A program made the position numbers and the translations under genes. Of a stretch of 64,000 nucleotides of DNA, positions 56,564-64,000 are shown one piece after another. The notes beneath the pieces are model-generated. The model saw nothing but the letters and a program-made list of their open reading frames with translations, searched no databases and was not told the origin of the DNA. The stretch comes from Planctomycetota bacterium. GTDB lineage: Bacteria; Planctomycetota; UBA1135; GCA-002686595. Within the stretch, counting starts at the first letter, position 1; the number at the start of each line of letters is the position of its first letter. The DNA lies in assembly GCA_020638835.1 (NCBI GenBank), contig JACKHV010000003.1:310001-374000 (forward strand), read 5' to 3'.

Positions 56564-57262
56564 ATGAAGCTCTTCACCAACTCGCGGAACGCCGCGCGCG
56601 CCGGCTTCAGCATGATCGAGATGGCGATCTCGATCACGATCCTCGCGATCCTCTCCGGCGCGCTCGCACAGTCCATCGAGGGCGTGCGCAACCTGACGGT
56701 CTCGTCGAACCGCCGTTCGACCCTGCAGGTGACGGGGAACCGCGCCCTGCTCGACGTCGTGGCGGACCTGAAGAACTCGGGGAACGTGACGATCGGCGGG
56801 CTCGAGTATCCCTACGTCTTCGTGCCGGGCAACGCCGCGCCGGTGTTCGCCCAACACGACCACGTCGCCGCCGTCTCGAACGGCGAGGCCGGGGACCCGG
56901 ACTTCGGTGACTCGCGCGAGATCGTCTTCCGCATCTTCGACTGGGCGCCCGACGCAGCGACCGGCGAGCTGGAGCCGAACGTCTCGGCGGACGGAGAGCT
57001 GATCTGGAACGCGCAGGAGATCAGCTACCGCTTGGTCACGCGGGCGGACGGCATCAACTACCTCGAGCGCCTCGAGGACGGCGCGAACCCGCGCATCGTC
57101 GCGCACCACGTCGAGCGCGTCGTCTTCGACGACGACGAGTCGAGCGGCTTCACGATCCCGCTGGGGTCGGTCCGCGTGCGCCTCTGGATGCGTGACGTCG
57201 ACGGAACCGGACACGTCCAGCGCTACTTCACGGAAGCCGTCGTCGCGCTGACGAACCAGTAG
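56564..57262 (+). CDS. Prepilin-like protein (PilW/GspJ type)
   Basis: 232 aa. The prepilin motif AGFSMIEMAISITILAIL has Glu at +5. The soluble C-terminal domain resembles minor pilins PilW/GspJ. It starts 2 bases after the upstream stop; GTG 56558 with a 4-base overlap is an equal alternative. The middle gene of the pilin cluster. Confidence 0.78.
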   Translation: MKLFTNSRNAARAGFSMIEMAISITILAILSGALAQSIEGVRNLTVSSNRRSTLQVTGNRALLDVVADLKNSGNVTIGGLEYPYVFVPGNAAPVFAQHDHVAAVSNGEAGDPDFGDSREIVFRIFDWAPDAATGELEPNVSADGELIWNAQEISYRLVTRADGINYLERLEDGANPRIVAHHVERVVFDDDESSGFTIPLGSVRVRLWMRDVDGTGHVQRYFTEAVVALTNQ

Positions 57263-57273
57263 AGGAGAACGTG

Positions 57274-59088
57274 ATGAGAACGATGCACGATTCAAGTCGA
57301 ACTCGCGGGAGCAAGCGCGGTGTCGCGCTGATCTCCGCGCTGTTCGCCGCCGCGATGGCCGCGACGCTCGTGGCGGTGCTGTTCCTGACGGCGACCGCCG
57401 GCAACAAGCTGTCGGACGTCGGACGCCACAAGGCCGAGGCCAAGTACATGGCCGCGGGAGCCGTCGAGGCGGCGAAGAAGGACGTCCAGACGGCGATCGC
57501 GAACTGGGACGACGTTCCGGTGGACGGAGCGGTTTCGGTCGGCGACCAAGACGTCGCATACACGATCGCGCCTTCGGGCCTCGACATGATCCAGACCGAT
57601 TCGGCCGGCATCCAGACGATCGTGACCGGCTACGAGATCGAGGCCCAGGCGCGCAGCGCGTTCGCGCAGCAGGTCGCGCACCGGCTGATCATGGCCGAAG
57701 CCACGCCGATCTTCCAGTTCGCGGTGTTCTACACCGACGACCTCGAGATCAACCCCGGACCCAGCATGACGCTGGGCGGTCGCGTGCACACCAACGCCGA
57801 CATGTACTTGAACTGCGGCGGTACGCTGACCGTCGACTCGAACTACCTGCGCTCGGTCGGCGGCATGTACCGCAACCGCAAGGACAACCCGGGCCTCTCC
57901 GAAGGGACGGTCAAGGTGCGCCGCTGGGTCGAGAACCCCTACAACGCGAGCGAGCCTTCGGAGTTCGTCCGGATGCTGAGTCAGGGTCAGCTCGCCGGTG
58001 AGGGCGTCGCGAACGTGTCGGGTTACGACTCGAACTTCACGAACGGCGTCGACCTGAACGGCGACGGCGACTTCTACGACGATGACGAGTGGTTGCCCTG
58101 GGGCCCCGGCGCGCTGGAGAACTGGGCGCAGCCGGACTTGTACGCGAACGGCACCGGCAACACGGTGCAGAGCGCCGCACACGGCGTCGGCGAGGCGGTG
58201 ACGCCCTCGATCGGCTCGATCGCGATGTACGAGGAGCAGGACGGCGGCACGCACTACTACAACTCGAGCACCAACCGCTACGAGGAAGTCACCGGCGCGA
58301 TGGTCGGAACACACTCGCCCGGCTTCTTCCACGACAACGCCGACCTCTCGATCATCACCTACGCCGACGGCAGCTGGGACGCGTTCGACGGGACCGGCAC
58401 GTCCGTGAAAGCGGACCTGGCCGGAGTCGTCACGCAGACGACGATCTACGACGCGCGGCAAGCGGCCGGCAACGGCGGCGGCAACACGCCCGTCACCGAG
58501 ATCGACATCGACCTGCTGAACTCGTCGGGCGTCTTCCCGACGAACGGCCTGCTCTATGCCGCGCACTACGGCATGGGCGAGGGCACGGACGCGCGCGGCG
58601 TGAAGCTCGTCAACGGAAGCGAGCTGGGCGGGCCGCTGACGGTCGTCAGCGAGGGTTCCGTCTACGTGCAGGGCGACTACAACACGACCAACAAGGTCGG
58701 TGCCGCGGTGATCGGCGACGCGGTCAACCTGCTCTCGAACTCGTGGAACGACTCGAAGACGCCCGGCCACCTGCCGACGGCGTCCGACACGACCTACAAC
58801 CTCGCCATCGTGACGGGCAACCACGAGACGGTCGGGTCGTCCTACAACGGCGGCCTCGAGAACCTCCCGCGCTTCCACGAGAAGTGGTCGGGCAAGGCGT
58901 GCAACATCAACGGCTCGTTCGTCTGCACGTGGACCAGCTCCTACGCGACGGGCAAGTGGAAGTACGGCGGCGACCGCTATCAGGCGCCCTCGCGCAACTG
59001 GTCCTACGACCCGATGTTCAACCGCGTCGTGAACCTGCCGCCCTTCACGCCCATGGCGGTCACCGCGCGTGACGTCGTGAGCTGGTAG
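57274..59088 (+). CDS. PilX-like secreted protein of the pilin cluster
   Basis: 604 aa. A single hydrophobic N-terminal helix (RGVALISALFAAAMAATLVAVLF) without a Glu at +5 of a prepilin site is followed by a large soluble domain containing a polar Ser/Gly/Asn-rich region. This resembles PilX-type proteins that cap or associate with minor pilins. The ribosome signal AGAGGAG suits ATG 57274 better than GTG 57271. It lies 11 bases after the upstream pilin gene and closes the cluster, followed by a strong hairpin. Confidence 0.65.
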   Translation: MRTMHDSSRTRGSKRGVALISALFAAAMAATLVAVLFLTATAGNKLSDVGRHKAEAKYMAAGAVEAAKKDVQTAIANWDDVPVDGAVSVGDQDVAYTIAPSGLDMIQTDSAGIQTIVTGYEIEAQARSAFAQQVAHRLIMAEATPIFQFAVFYTDDLEINPGPSMTLGGRVHTNADMYLNCGGTLTVDSNYLRSVGGMYRNRKDNPGLSEGTVKVRRWVENPYNASEPSEFVRMLSQGQLAGEGVANVSGYDSNFTNGVDLNGDGDFYDDDEWLPWGPGALENWAQPDLYANGTGNTVQSAAHGVGEAVTPSIGSIAMYEEQDGGTHYYNSSTNRYEEVTGAMVGTHSPGFFHDNADLSIITYADGSWDAFDGTGTSVKADLAGVVTQTTIYDARQAAGNGGGNTPVTEIDIDLLNSSGVFPTNGLLYAAHYGMGEGTDARGVKLVNGSELGGPLTVVSEGSVYVQGDYNTTNKVGAAVIGDAVNLLSNSWNDSKTPGHLPTASDTTYNLAIVTGNHETVGSSYNGGLENLPRFHEKWSGKACNINGSFVCTWTSSYATGKWKYGGDRYQAPSRNWSYDPMFNRVVNLPPFTPMAVTARDVVSW

Positions 59089-59109
59089 ACGCCGACTCGG
59101 CGCTCGATC

Positions 59110-59145
59110 GTCGGCCCTCGTCGCGGCAGCGCGGCGGGGGCCGAC
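59110..59145. terminator. Strong terminator hairpin after the pilin cluster
   Basis: GTCGGCCC (59110-59117) pairs with GGGCCGAC (59138-59145), and the intervening bases continue the pairing (TCGTCGCG with CGCGGCGG, two wobbles) around a GCAG loop: a 16-bp stem. No T-run follows. Confidence 0.6.
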
Positions 59146-59205
59146 TCGCATTCCGCGGAGCTCGCCGGCACGAGAGCGCGGAGCCCCGGGTAACCTCTGC
59201 GGCCC

Positions 59206-60693
59206 ATGAGCCGGCTGAGACGATCCTCCGCGCTGATCCTGACCCGCGGTCGCGGCGACGAGCTCGAGGTCTACCTCGTCGAGCGCGCCCCGGAGCTGCC
59301 CTTCTTCGGGGGCTACTGGGCGCTCCCCGGCGGCGTCGTCGACGGTCTCGACCGGCGCACGGGAGACGACGAGGACCACGAGGCCGCGTTGGAGCGCGCC
59401 GCCCTGCGCGAGCTGTTCGAGGAGACGGGCGTCTGGCTCGGCGACGCCGACGCCTGGGACGGCGAGTCGCGCCGCGCGGCTCGCCGCGACCTGCTGCGGC
59501 GCGAGCCGGTCGGGGATCTGTGGGAAGCACGCGCCGCAGAGGTCGATCAGGCGACCGCCGCGCTGCGCCGCGTCTGCGAGATCACCACGCCGCCCTTCGC
59601 GCCGGTGCGTCACCGCACGCCCTTCTTCCACGCGGAGCTTCCGGCGCAGGAGTCCCCGGAAGTCTTGCTCGGCGAGCTCGTACAGGGCCGCTTCTGGAAG
59701 CCGGCGGAGGTGATCGCGGCCTGGACGCGCGGCGAAGCCCTGATCGTGCCGCCCGTGCTCTACCTCATGCGGCGCATGGCGGACGGCCTGGACTCCTTCT
59801 TCGAACTCGCCGAGCGGGACACGCGCGCGCTCGCCGCCGGTCGGCTGCATGAGGTCACCTTCAGCCCCGGCGTCTTCATGGCCGCGCTCGAGACGGAGAC
59901 GCTGCCTCCGGCGACGACCACGAACACGATCCTGGTGGGGGATCGACGCGTCTACGTCGTCGATCCCGCGACGCGCGACCCGCGGGAACAGGCGCGTCTG
60001 TTCGAGACGCTCGACGCGTGGCGCGCGGACGGTCGTGTGTTGGAGGGCGTGCTCCTGACGCACCACCACTCGGACCACGTCGGGGCGCTCCGCGAGGTTT
60101 GCGCGCGGTACGACCTCCGCGTGCTCGCGCACCGCGAGACGCTCGCGCGCGTCGACGTCGCGGGCCTGTCCGTTCGCGAGTTGAACGACGGCGACGTGCT
60201 CGAGCTCGGCGCCGCTCCCGACGGCCGCGCGGACTGGAAGCTGCACGTGCTGCACACCCCGGGCCACGCTCCGGGACACCTCGTGTTCCTCGAGGACCGC
60301 TACGGCGCGGGGATCGTGGGGGACATGGCCTCCACGCTCTCGACGATCGTGATCGACCCGCCGGAGGGGCACATGGCCACCTACCTCGACAGCCTCGCGC
60401 GACTGCGCGATCGCGGCATCGGGATGCTCTATCCGGCGCACGGACCAGCGCACCGGGACGGCACCGCCTTGCTCGGCGCGTTGATCGAACATCGTTTGGC
60501 CCGCGAAGCGCGCTTGCGCGCGGCGCTGCGCGTGGAGGCGCGTCGCGAGGACGAACTGCTGGGCGAGGTCTACGACGACGTCGCGGACGAGCGGCTGCTT
60601 CCGGTGGCGGCGCGATCGCTGCGAGCAGGGCTCGAGAAGCTCGCCGAGGAGGGCATCGCGCGGCTCTCCGAGCTCGGCTGGAGACTCGCCTGA
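59206..60693 (+). CDS. Nudix hydrolase fused to metallo-beta-lactamase-fold domain
   Basis: 495 aa. An N-terminal Nudix domain has LPGGVVDGLD and the Nudix box Glu/Arg residues (ALRELFEETGVWLGD). A C-terminal MBL-fold has TNTILVGDRRVYVVD, the zinc motif LTHHHSDHVGA, HTPGHAPGHL and VGDMAS. The fusion resembles LACTB2-like proteins with an added Nudix domain; it may act on nucleotide or RNA substrates (inference). Its last codons and stop lie in an 11-bp tandem repeat. Confidence 0.8.
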   Translation: MSRLRRSSALILTRGRGDELEVYLVERAPELPFFGGYWALPGGVVDGLDRRTGDDEDHEAALERAALRELFEETGVWLGDADAWDGESRRAARRDLLRREPVGDLWEARAAEVDQATAALRRVCEITTPPFAPVRHRTPFFHAELPAQESPEVLLGELVQGRFWKPAEVIAAWTRGEALIVPPVLYLMRRMADGLDSFFELAERDTRALAAGRLHEVTFSPGVFMAALETETLPPATTTNTILVGDRRVYVVDPATRDPREQARLFETLDAWRADGRVLEGVLLTHHHSDHVGALREVCARYDLRVLAHRETLARVDVAGLSVRELNDGDVLELGAAPDGRADWKLHVLHTPGHAPGHLVFLEDRYGAGIVGDMASTLSTIVIDPPEGHMATYLDSLARLRDRGIGMLYPAHGPAHRDGTALLGALIEHRLAREARLRAALRVEARREDELLGEVYDDVADERLLPVAARSLRAGLEKLAEEGIARLSELGWRLA

Positions 60694-60746
60694 GACTCGC
60701 CTGAGACACGCCTGAGACACGCCTTAGACACGCCTTAGGCACGCCA
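60681..60746. repeat. Six-copy 11-bp tandem repeat at a gene end
   Basis: Units GAGACTCGCCT (twice), GAGACACGCCT (twice), TAGACACGCCT and TAGGCACGCCA run without gap from 60681 to 60746. The stop TGA (60691-60693) of the Nudix-MBL gene falls in the junction of the first and second units. Unit length 11 is not a multiple of 3, and all copies after the stop are noncoding. Confidence 0.9.
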
Positions 60747-60766
60747 GGGCGGCTCGGAGGCCGCCC
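60747..60766. terminator. Hairpin immediately after the 11-bp array
   Basis: GGGCGGC (60747-60753) and GCCGCCC (60760-60766) with a 6-base loop, directly following the tandem array. A candidate terminator of the Nudix-MBL gene. The rest of the interval to 60961 shows no gene. Confidence 0.5.
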
Positions 60767-60961
60767 GAGGGGCGTCGGACACCTCCCGATTGACCAAGCT
60801 CTTACGGAATCGCGACGCGTGTGTCAGGATCCCCTCGGAGCCGCAACGTCCGCCCGACGACGGCTCGCACGCCCGCGCACCTCACCTCGGAGGGGCGCAG
60901 CCCTCGGGCGTTTGACAACCGAACCGCGCGGACACCTACCGCGCCAGCAGGAGAATACTGC

Positions 60962-62647
60962 ATGCGACTCCCTCGACTCACTTCGCTCACGCTCCCCGCG
61001 ATCGTCGCGCTCCTGGCCAGCGGCTCCGCCATGGCGCAGACCTGCCCCGGAGACGACTCCTTCGAAGAGAACGACAGCTGCGCCGCGACCGCCGTCCTCA
61101 CGGCGGGGACGCACAGCGGCCTGGCGCTGAAGGGCGCCGCACACGCGACGGGTCTCGACGCGGACTACTTCCAGATCTCCGTCCCCAACGGACAGCAGCT
61201 GACGATCGACGCGCTCTTCCTGCACGCCGCGGGTGACATCGACATCCTGCTCTACGAAGGTCTGAACTGCGCGACCCTGACCTCGATCGGCGGATCGGCG
61301 ACGGACAACGAGACGGTCTCCGCGACGAACAACACGGGCGGGACACAGGACTACAGCCTGTGGGTGGACCCCTACGGCTCGACCTTCGACTGCAACGACT
61401 ACACCCTGGTCGTGACGATCACGAACGACCCCTGCGTGAACCCGGTCGCCGACGCGTACGAGGACAACGACACCTGCGCCACGGCGCAGCCCGCCGCGGG
61501 CCCGGCGATTCCCTCGCTCAACGTGCAGAACGGTGACGAGGACTACTACATCATCACCACGCAGCCCGGCGTGTTGACGTTCATCGACGTCAACTTCATC
61601 CACAACAACGGCGACCTCGACATCAAGCTGTACGACGACCTCGCCTGCACGAACCAGGTCGCGATCTCGCAGTCGGTCAGCGACAACGAGACGGTCTCCT
61701 ACCAGAACATCAGCGGTTCGCCGCTCGACGTCGTGCTGCACGTCTACGGCTATGGCTCGGGCTTCGGCTGTAACGACTACGACATCTCCATTTCGACGAA
61801 CATCGACCCCTGCTCCGTGCTGGCCGAGGATGCCAACGAGGACAACGACGACTGCTTCACGGCGACGCCGGCTCCCGAGGGGACCATTGCCGCCCAGGCC
61901 GTGTTCCTCGGCGATCCCGACTGGTTCCGGATCGACTTGACGGACGGTGAGACGCTCACGGCGGACTGTCTGTTCACGCACGACAACGGCGACCTCGACA
62001 TGCGTCTTTGGGATGGCTGCCCCGGCGTCGAGATCGACTCCTCGGAGACGGTCAGCGACAACGAGCAGATCATCTACACGAACACCACTGGCGCGAGCAC
62101 CTCGGTGTACATCGAGGTCTACGTCTGGCAGGGCTCGATCTACTCCTGCAACAGCTACGACCTCGACATCACGCTGGACGGCGGGGTCGCCGGCGTGCCG
62201 ATCTGCTTCGGCGACGGATCCTCTGCGCCCTGCCCGTGCTTCAACGAGTCGACGGTCGGTGCCGGCGAAGGCTGCAAGAGCTCGCTCGGCTACGGCGCGG
62301 TTCTCTCGGTCACGGGTTCCGCCAGCGTCGCCGCGGACGACATCTCGTTCACGGTCACGCAAGCGCGCGCGAACCAGCCCAGCATGCTCGTCCAGGGAGC
62401 CACGCTGATCGCCTCGCCCTTCAAGGACGGTGTGCTCTGCACCGGCAACCCGACCGAGCGCGTCGAAGTCGTCTTCACGGACGCCAGCGGATCGGGGACG
62501 ACGGTCGGCTCGATCGTGACGAACGGAGCAGTCAGCGCCGGCGTCACGCGCTACTACCAGCAGTGGTTCCGTGACCCCGGCGGCGTCAGCCCCTGCGGCA
62601 ACGGATCGAACTTCTCGAGCGGCGTGATGGTCGTCTACGAGCCCTGA
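60962..62647 (+). CDS. Secreted protein with three PPC-like repeats and conserved C-terminal module
   Basis: 561 aa. The signal peptide ends near SAMAQ. Three PPC-like (bacterial pre-peptidase C-terminal) domains follow, each starting with an acidic Cys motif (EENDSC, EDNDTC, EDNDDC) and containing a HxxGDIDI or HNNGDLDI strand with LYD or LWD. The C-terminal module shared with the secreted proteins at 45-47 kb starts PCPCFNEST and ends RDPGGVSPCGNGSNFSSG. The acidic loops suggest calcium binding. AGGAGA precedes ATG 60962. No protease domain is present, so it is probably an extracellular structural or adhesive protein. Confidence 0.8.
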   Translation: MRLPRLTSLTLPAIVALLASGSAMAQTCPGDDSFEENDSCAATAVLTAGTHSGLALKGAAHATGLDADYFQISVPNGQQLTIDALFLHAAGDIDILLYEGLNCATLTSIGGSATDNETVSATNNTGGTQDYSLWVDPYGSTFDCNDYTLVVTITNDPCVNPVADAYEDNDTCATAQPAAGPAIPSLNVQNGDEDYYIITTQPGVLTFIDVNFIHNNGDLDIKLYDDLACTNQVAISQSVSDNETVSYQNISGSPLDVVLHVYGYGSGFGCNDYDISISTNIDPCSVLAEDANEDNDDCFTATPAPEGTIAAQAVFLGDPDWFRIDLTDGETLTADCLFTHDNGDLDMRLWDGCPGVEIDSSETVSDNEQIIYTNTTGASTSVYIEVYVWQGSIYSCNSYDLDITLDGGVAGVPICFGDGSSAPCPCFNESTVGAGEGCKSSLGYGAVLSVTGSASVAADDISFTVTQARANQPSMLVQGATLIASPFKDGVLCTGNPTERVEVVFTDASGSGTTVGSIVTNGAVSAGVTRYYQQWFRDPGGVSPCGNGSNFSSGVMVVYEP

Positions 62648-62989
62648 TCCGGCCTGGAACCGGGCACAGCGGTCCGGCTCCCCTTTGAGCGGGCGGCGTC
62701 GCGAAGTGCGGCGCCGCCCGTTCGCGTCCCGGAGGCCCCGTCTGCGCCGCCGCGCCGCTCGCGACCGACTCAGAACCCTCTCCCGAGGCTGCGAGGCACG
62801 ATTCCCGAGAATCCGCGCTCGTCCACGGCACCTGGCGCAGCGGGTGTGCGTCACAGCGCATCAGCTCGGGTGCGCCCGCGATTCCCCTCAGGACCCGGCA
62901 GCGCCGCCCGGCCGCCTCGGCAGGCCCCAGGGACTCCCTCTGACCGGCCTCCTCGGCGAATCAGGAGTCCTCAAGGACAAGGATCATCG
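62648..62989. other. 342-base interval with a strong terminator hairpin, no gene
   Basis: A 13-bp stem with one wobble (CGGGCGGCGTCGC at 62690-62702 with GCGGCGCCGCCCG at 62708-62720, loop GAAGT) lies about 43 bases after the stop and is followed by TTCGCG. No coding sequence with supporting signals was seen in the rest; AGGA-type sequences appear just before the next start. Confidence 0.6.
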
Positions 62990-64000
62990 ATGCGTCTCTC
63001 CCACCTTCCCGAGGCACTCGGAATCGGCGCTCTGTGCGCCACGATGGCCGCGAGTGTCGCTTCCGCCCAGTGCCCGGCTGCTGACGGCTTCGAGCCGAAC
63101 AACGACTGCCTCTCGGCCGTTGCGCTCGCGAACGGCACCTACAACACCCTGACCGTCGAAGGCACGGGCGGCGTCTACAACGACGACTTCTACTCGGTCA
63201 GCATTCCTGCCGGCGAGGAGCTGACGGTCGACTGCCTGTTCCTGAACGCGAGCGGCGACGTCGACGTCTACTTCTACGACCCGCTGACCAGCCCGAACTG
63301 CGGCGGCGAAGCGGCCGGTGACTACCTCGTGCGCGGCTTCACCGCCACCGACAACGAGCACGTCGTCTGGAGCAACACGGGCGCGACGCCGTTGACCGTC
63401 ATCGTGCGCGTCGAACTCTACAGCGCGGTGGCCTGCAACGACTACTCCCTGGTGATCGCGACCGCGCCGAGCCCGTGCGCCGGCCCCGACGACAGCTACG
63501 AGGACAACGACGACTGCGCCTCTGCCGCTCCGATGGTCGACGGTACCTATCCCGGTCTGTTCACCGTGGACGGTGACGAGGACTACTACGAGGTGACCGT
63601 GGCCGACCAGGACACGATCATCGTCGACATCCTCTTCACGGACGCGAGCGGCGACCTCGACCTCGAGCTCTACGAGAGCCAGGCGGACTGCGTCGTCGAC
63701 GCGCCGATCATCGGAAGCTACGGCGTCGCCGACAACGAATCGGTGACTTACACGAACCTCACCGGCTCCTCGGTGACGATGGTGATCCACGTCTACCACT
63801 GGACCGGCGACACGGCTTCGATCTGCAACACCTACGACATGGTGATCAGCGGCTCGGGCGGGTCCTTCGCGACGCCGATCTGCTTCGGTGACGGCTCCAG
63901 CGCGGCTTGCCCCTGCTTCAACGAGTCGACGCTCGGCGCGGGTGAGGGTTGCAAGAGCTCGCTGGGCTACGGCGCGATCCTGACGGCCAGCGGTTCGGCC
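62990..64000 (+). CDS. Secreted PPC-domain protein, paralogue of the upstream gene (cut by window end)
   Basis: At least 337 codons without a stop. The signal peptide ends near ASVASAQ, followed by two PPC-like domains (EPNNDCLSAVALANG and YEDNDDCASAAPMVDG, with GDVDVYFYD and SGDLDLELYE) and the start of the conserved C-terminal module (PCFNESTLGAGEGCKSSLGYG). It has one PPC domain fewer than the neighbour. Only the module's remaining part is missing at the window edge. Confidence 0.8.
   Translation, partial: MRLSHLPEALGIGALCATMAASVASAQCPAADGFEPNNDCLSAVALANGTYNTLTVEGTGGVYNDDFYSVSIPAGEELTVDCLFLNASGDVDVYFYDPLTSPNCGGEAAGDYLVRGFTATDNEHVVWSNTGATPLTVIVRVELYSAVACNDYSLVIATAPSPCAGPDDSYEDNDDCASAAPMVDGTYPGLFTVDGDEDYYEVTVADQDTIIVDILFTDASGDLDLELYESQADCVVDAPIIGSYGVADNESVTYTNLTGSSVTMVIHVYHWTGDTASICNTYDMVISGSGGSFATPICFGDGSSAACPCFNESTLGAGEGCKSSLGYGAILTASGSA

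Noticed and set aside
57292..60720. A 1142-codon open frame on the minus strand
   Set aside because: Antisense to the PilX-like and Nudix-MBL genes, low-complexity Arg/Val/Ala composition, no domain or ribosome site; typical GC-rich shadow.

Overview
The window is GC-rich, gene-dense bacterial chromosome. It holds about 50 protein genes, one tRNA-Ser(GCU), and no rRNA, CRISPR array, transposase, integrase or phage gene. The content suggests a deep-branching Planctomycetota-like bacterium (inference): an ECF sigma factor overlapping a Ser/Thr kinase with WD40 repeats, secreted PPC-domain proteins that share a Cys-rich C-terminal module, pseudopilin-type secretion genes, and a McsA-like/ClpC pair. 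Most genes use ATG, but GTG and TTG starts are frequent and many neighbours overlap by 1-4 bases, so transcription is strongly operonic.

Layout. 0.36-3.9 kb: sigma factor and kinase/WD40 signalling pair. 4-7.2 kb: two divergent B12-binding radical SAM proteins. 7.3-10.5 kb: two tandem MuiA-type (DUF4140/DUF4139) proteins. 10.7-19.1 kb: forward run with a 5'-nucleotidase, HEAT/VWA protein, enoyl-CoA hydratase, zinc-type alcohol dehydrogenase, 3-hydroxybutyryl-CoA dehydrogenase, M42 peptidase and two single-pass membrane proteins. 19.1-28.0 kb: reverse run of a glycogen-synthase-like protein, ROK kinase, ABC exporter and glycolate oxidase glcDEF. 28.3-30.8 kb: M48 lipoprotein and divergent gpmI. 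30.8-36.5 kb: reverse isc operon iscR-S-U-A-hscB-hscA-iscX, with no ferredoxin gene, followed by a small metal-binding lipoprotein gene whose reading frame crosses an in-frame TGA. 36.8-47.1 kb: housekeeping genes (ppc, dprA, thioesterase, DUF309, DCC-family protein) and two secreted proteins, separated by unusual long palindromes. 47.2-53.7 kb: clpC, a McsA-like protein, a Clp-N-like protein, murD, a PEGA lipoprotein and the tRNA. 54-60.7 kb: YejM-like sulfatase, three pseudopilin/PilX-like genes and a Nudix-lactamase fusion. 61-64 kb: two secreted PPC-domain paralogues, the last cut by the window edge.

Two things stand out. First, the lipoprotein at 30787-31116 has TGA exactly where the first metal-binding cysteine of an HMA domain belongs. 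It is followed at SECIS-like distance by a perfect 8-bp stem with a GGU loop, so it looks like a selenoprotein that ordinary gene calling would miss. Second, five intergenic regions between 37 and 51.7 kb hold long inverted repeats with arms of about 40-54 bases that share a TACGG(T/C)(A/G)CCG-like core, and a sixth site has a fragment. They sit between convergent, divergent and tandem genes alike, carry stop codons of neighbouring genes, and in several cases have one arm core duplicated. They look like a dispersed repeat family rather than ordinary terminators.

Functionally, the isc cluster supplies Fe-S clusters that the radical SAM proteins and GlcF would need. GlcDEF oxidises glycolate. 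The clpC neighbourhood is protein quality control without the McsB arginine kinase. The secreted proteins, pseudopilins and M48/PEGA lipoproteins point to an elaborate envelope.
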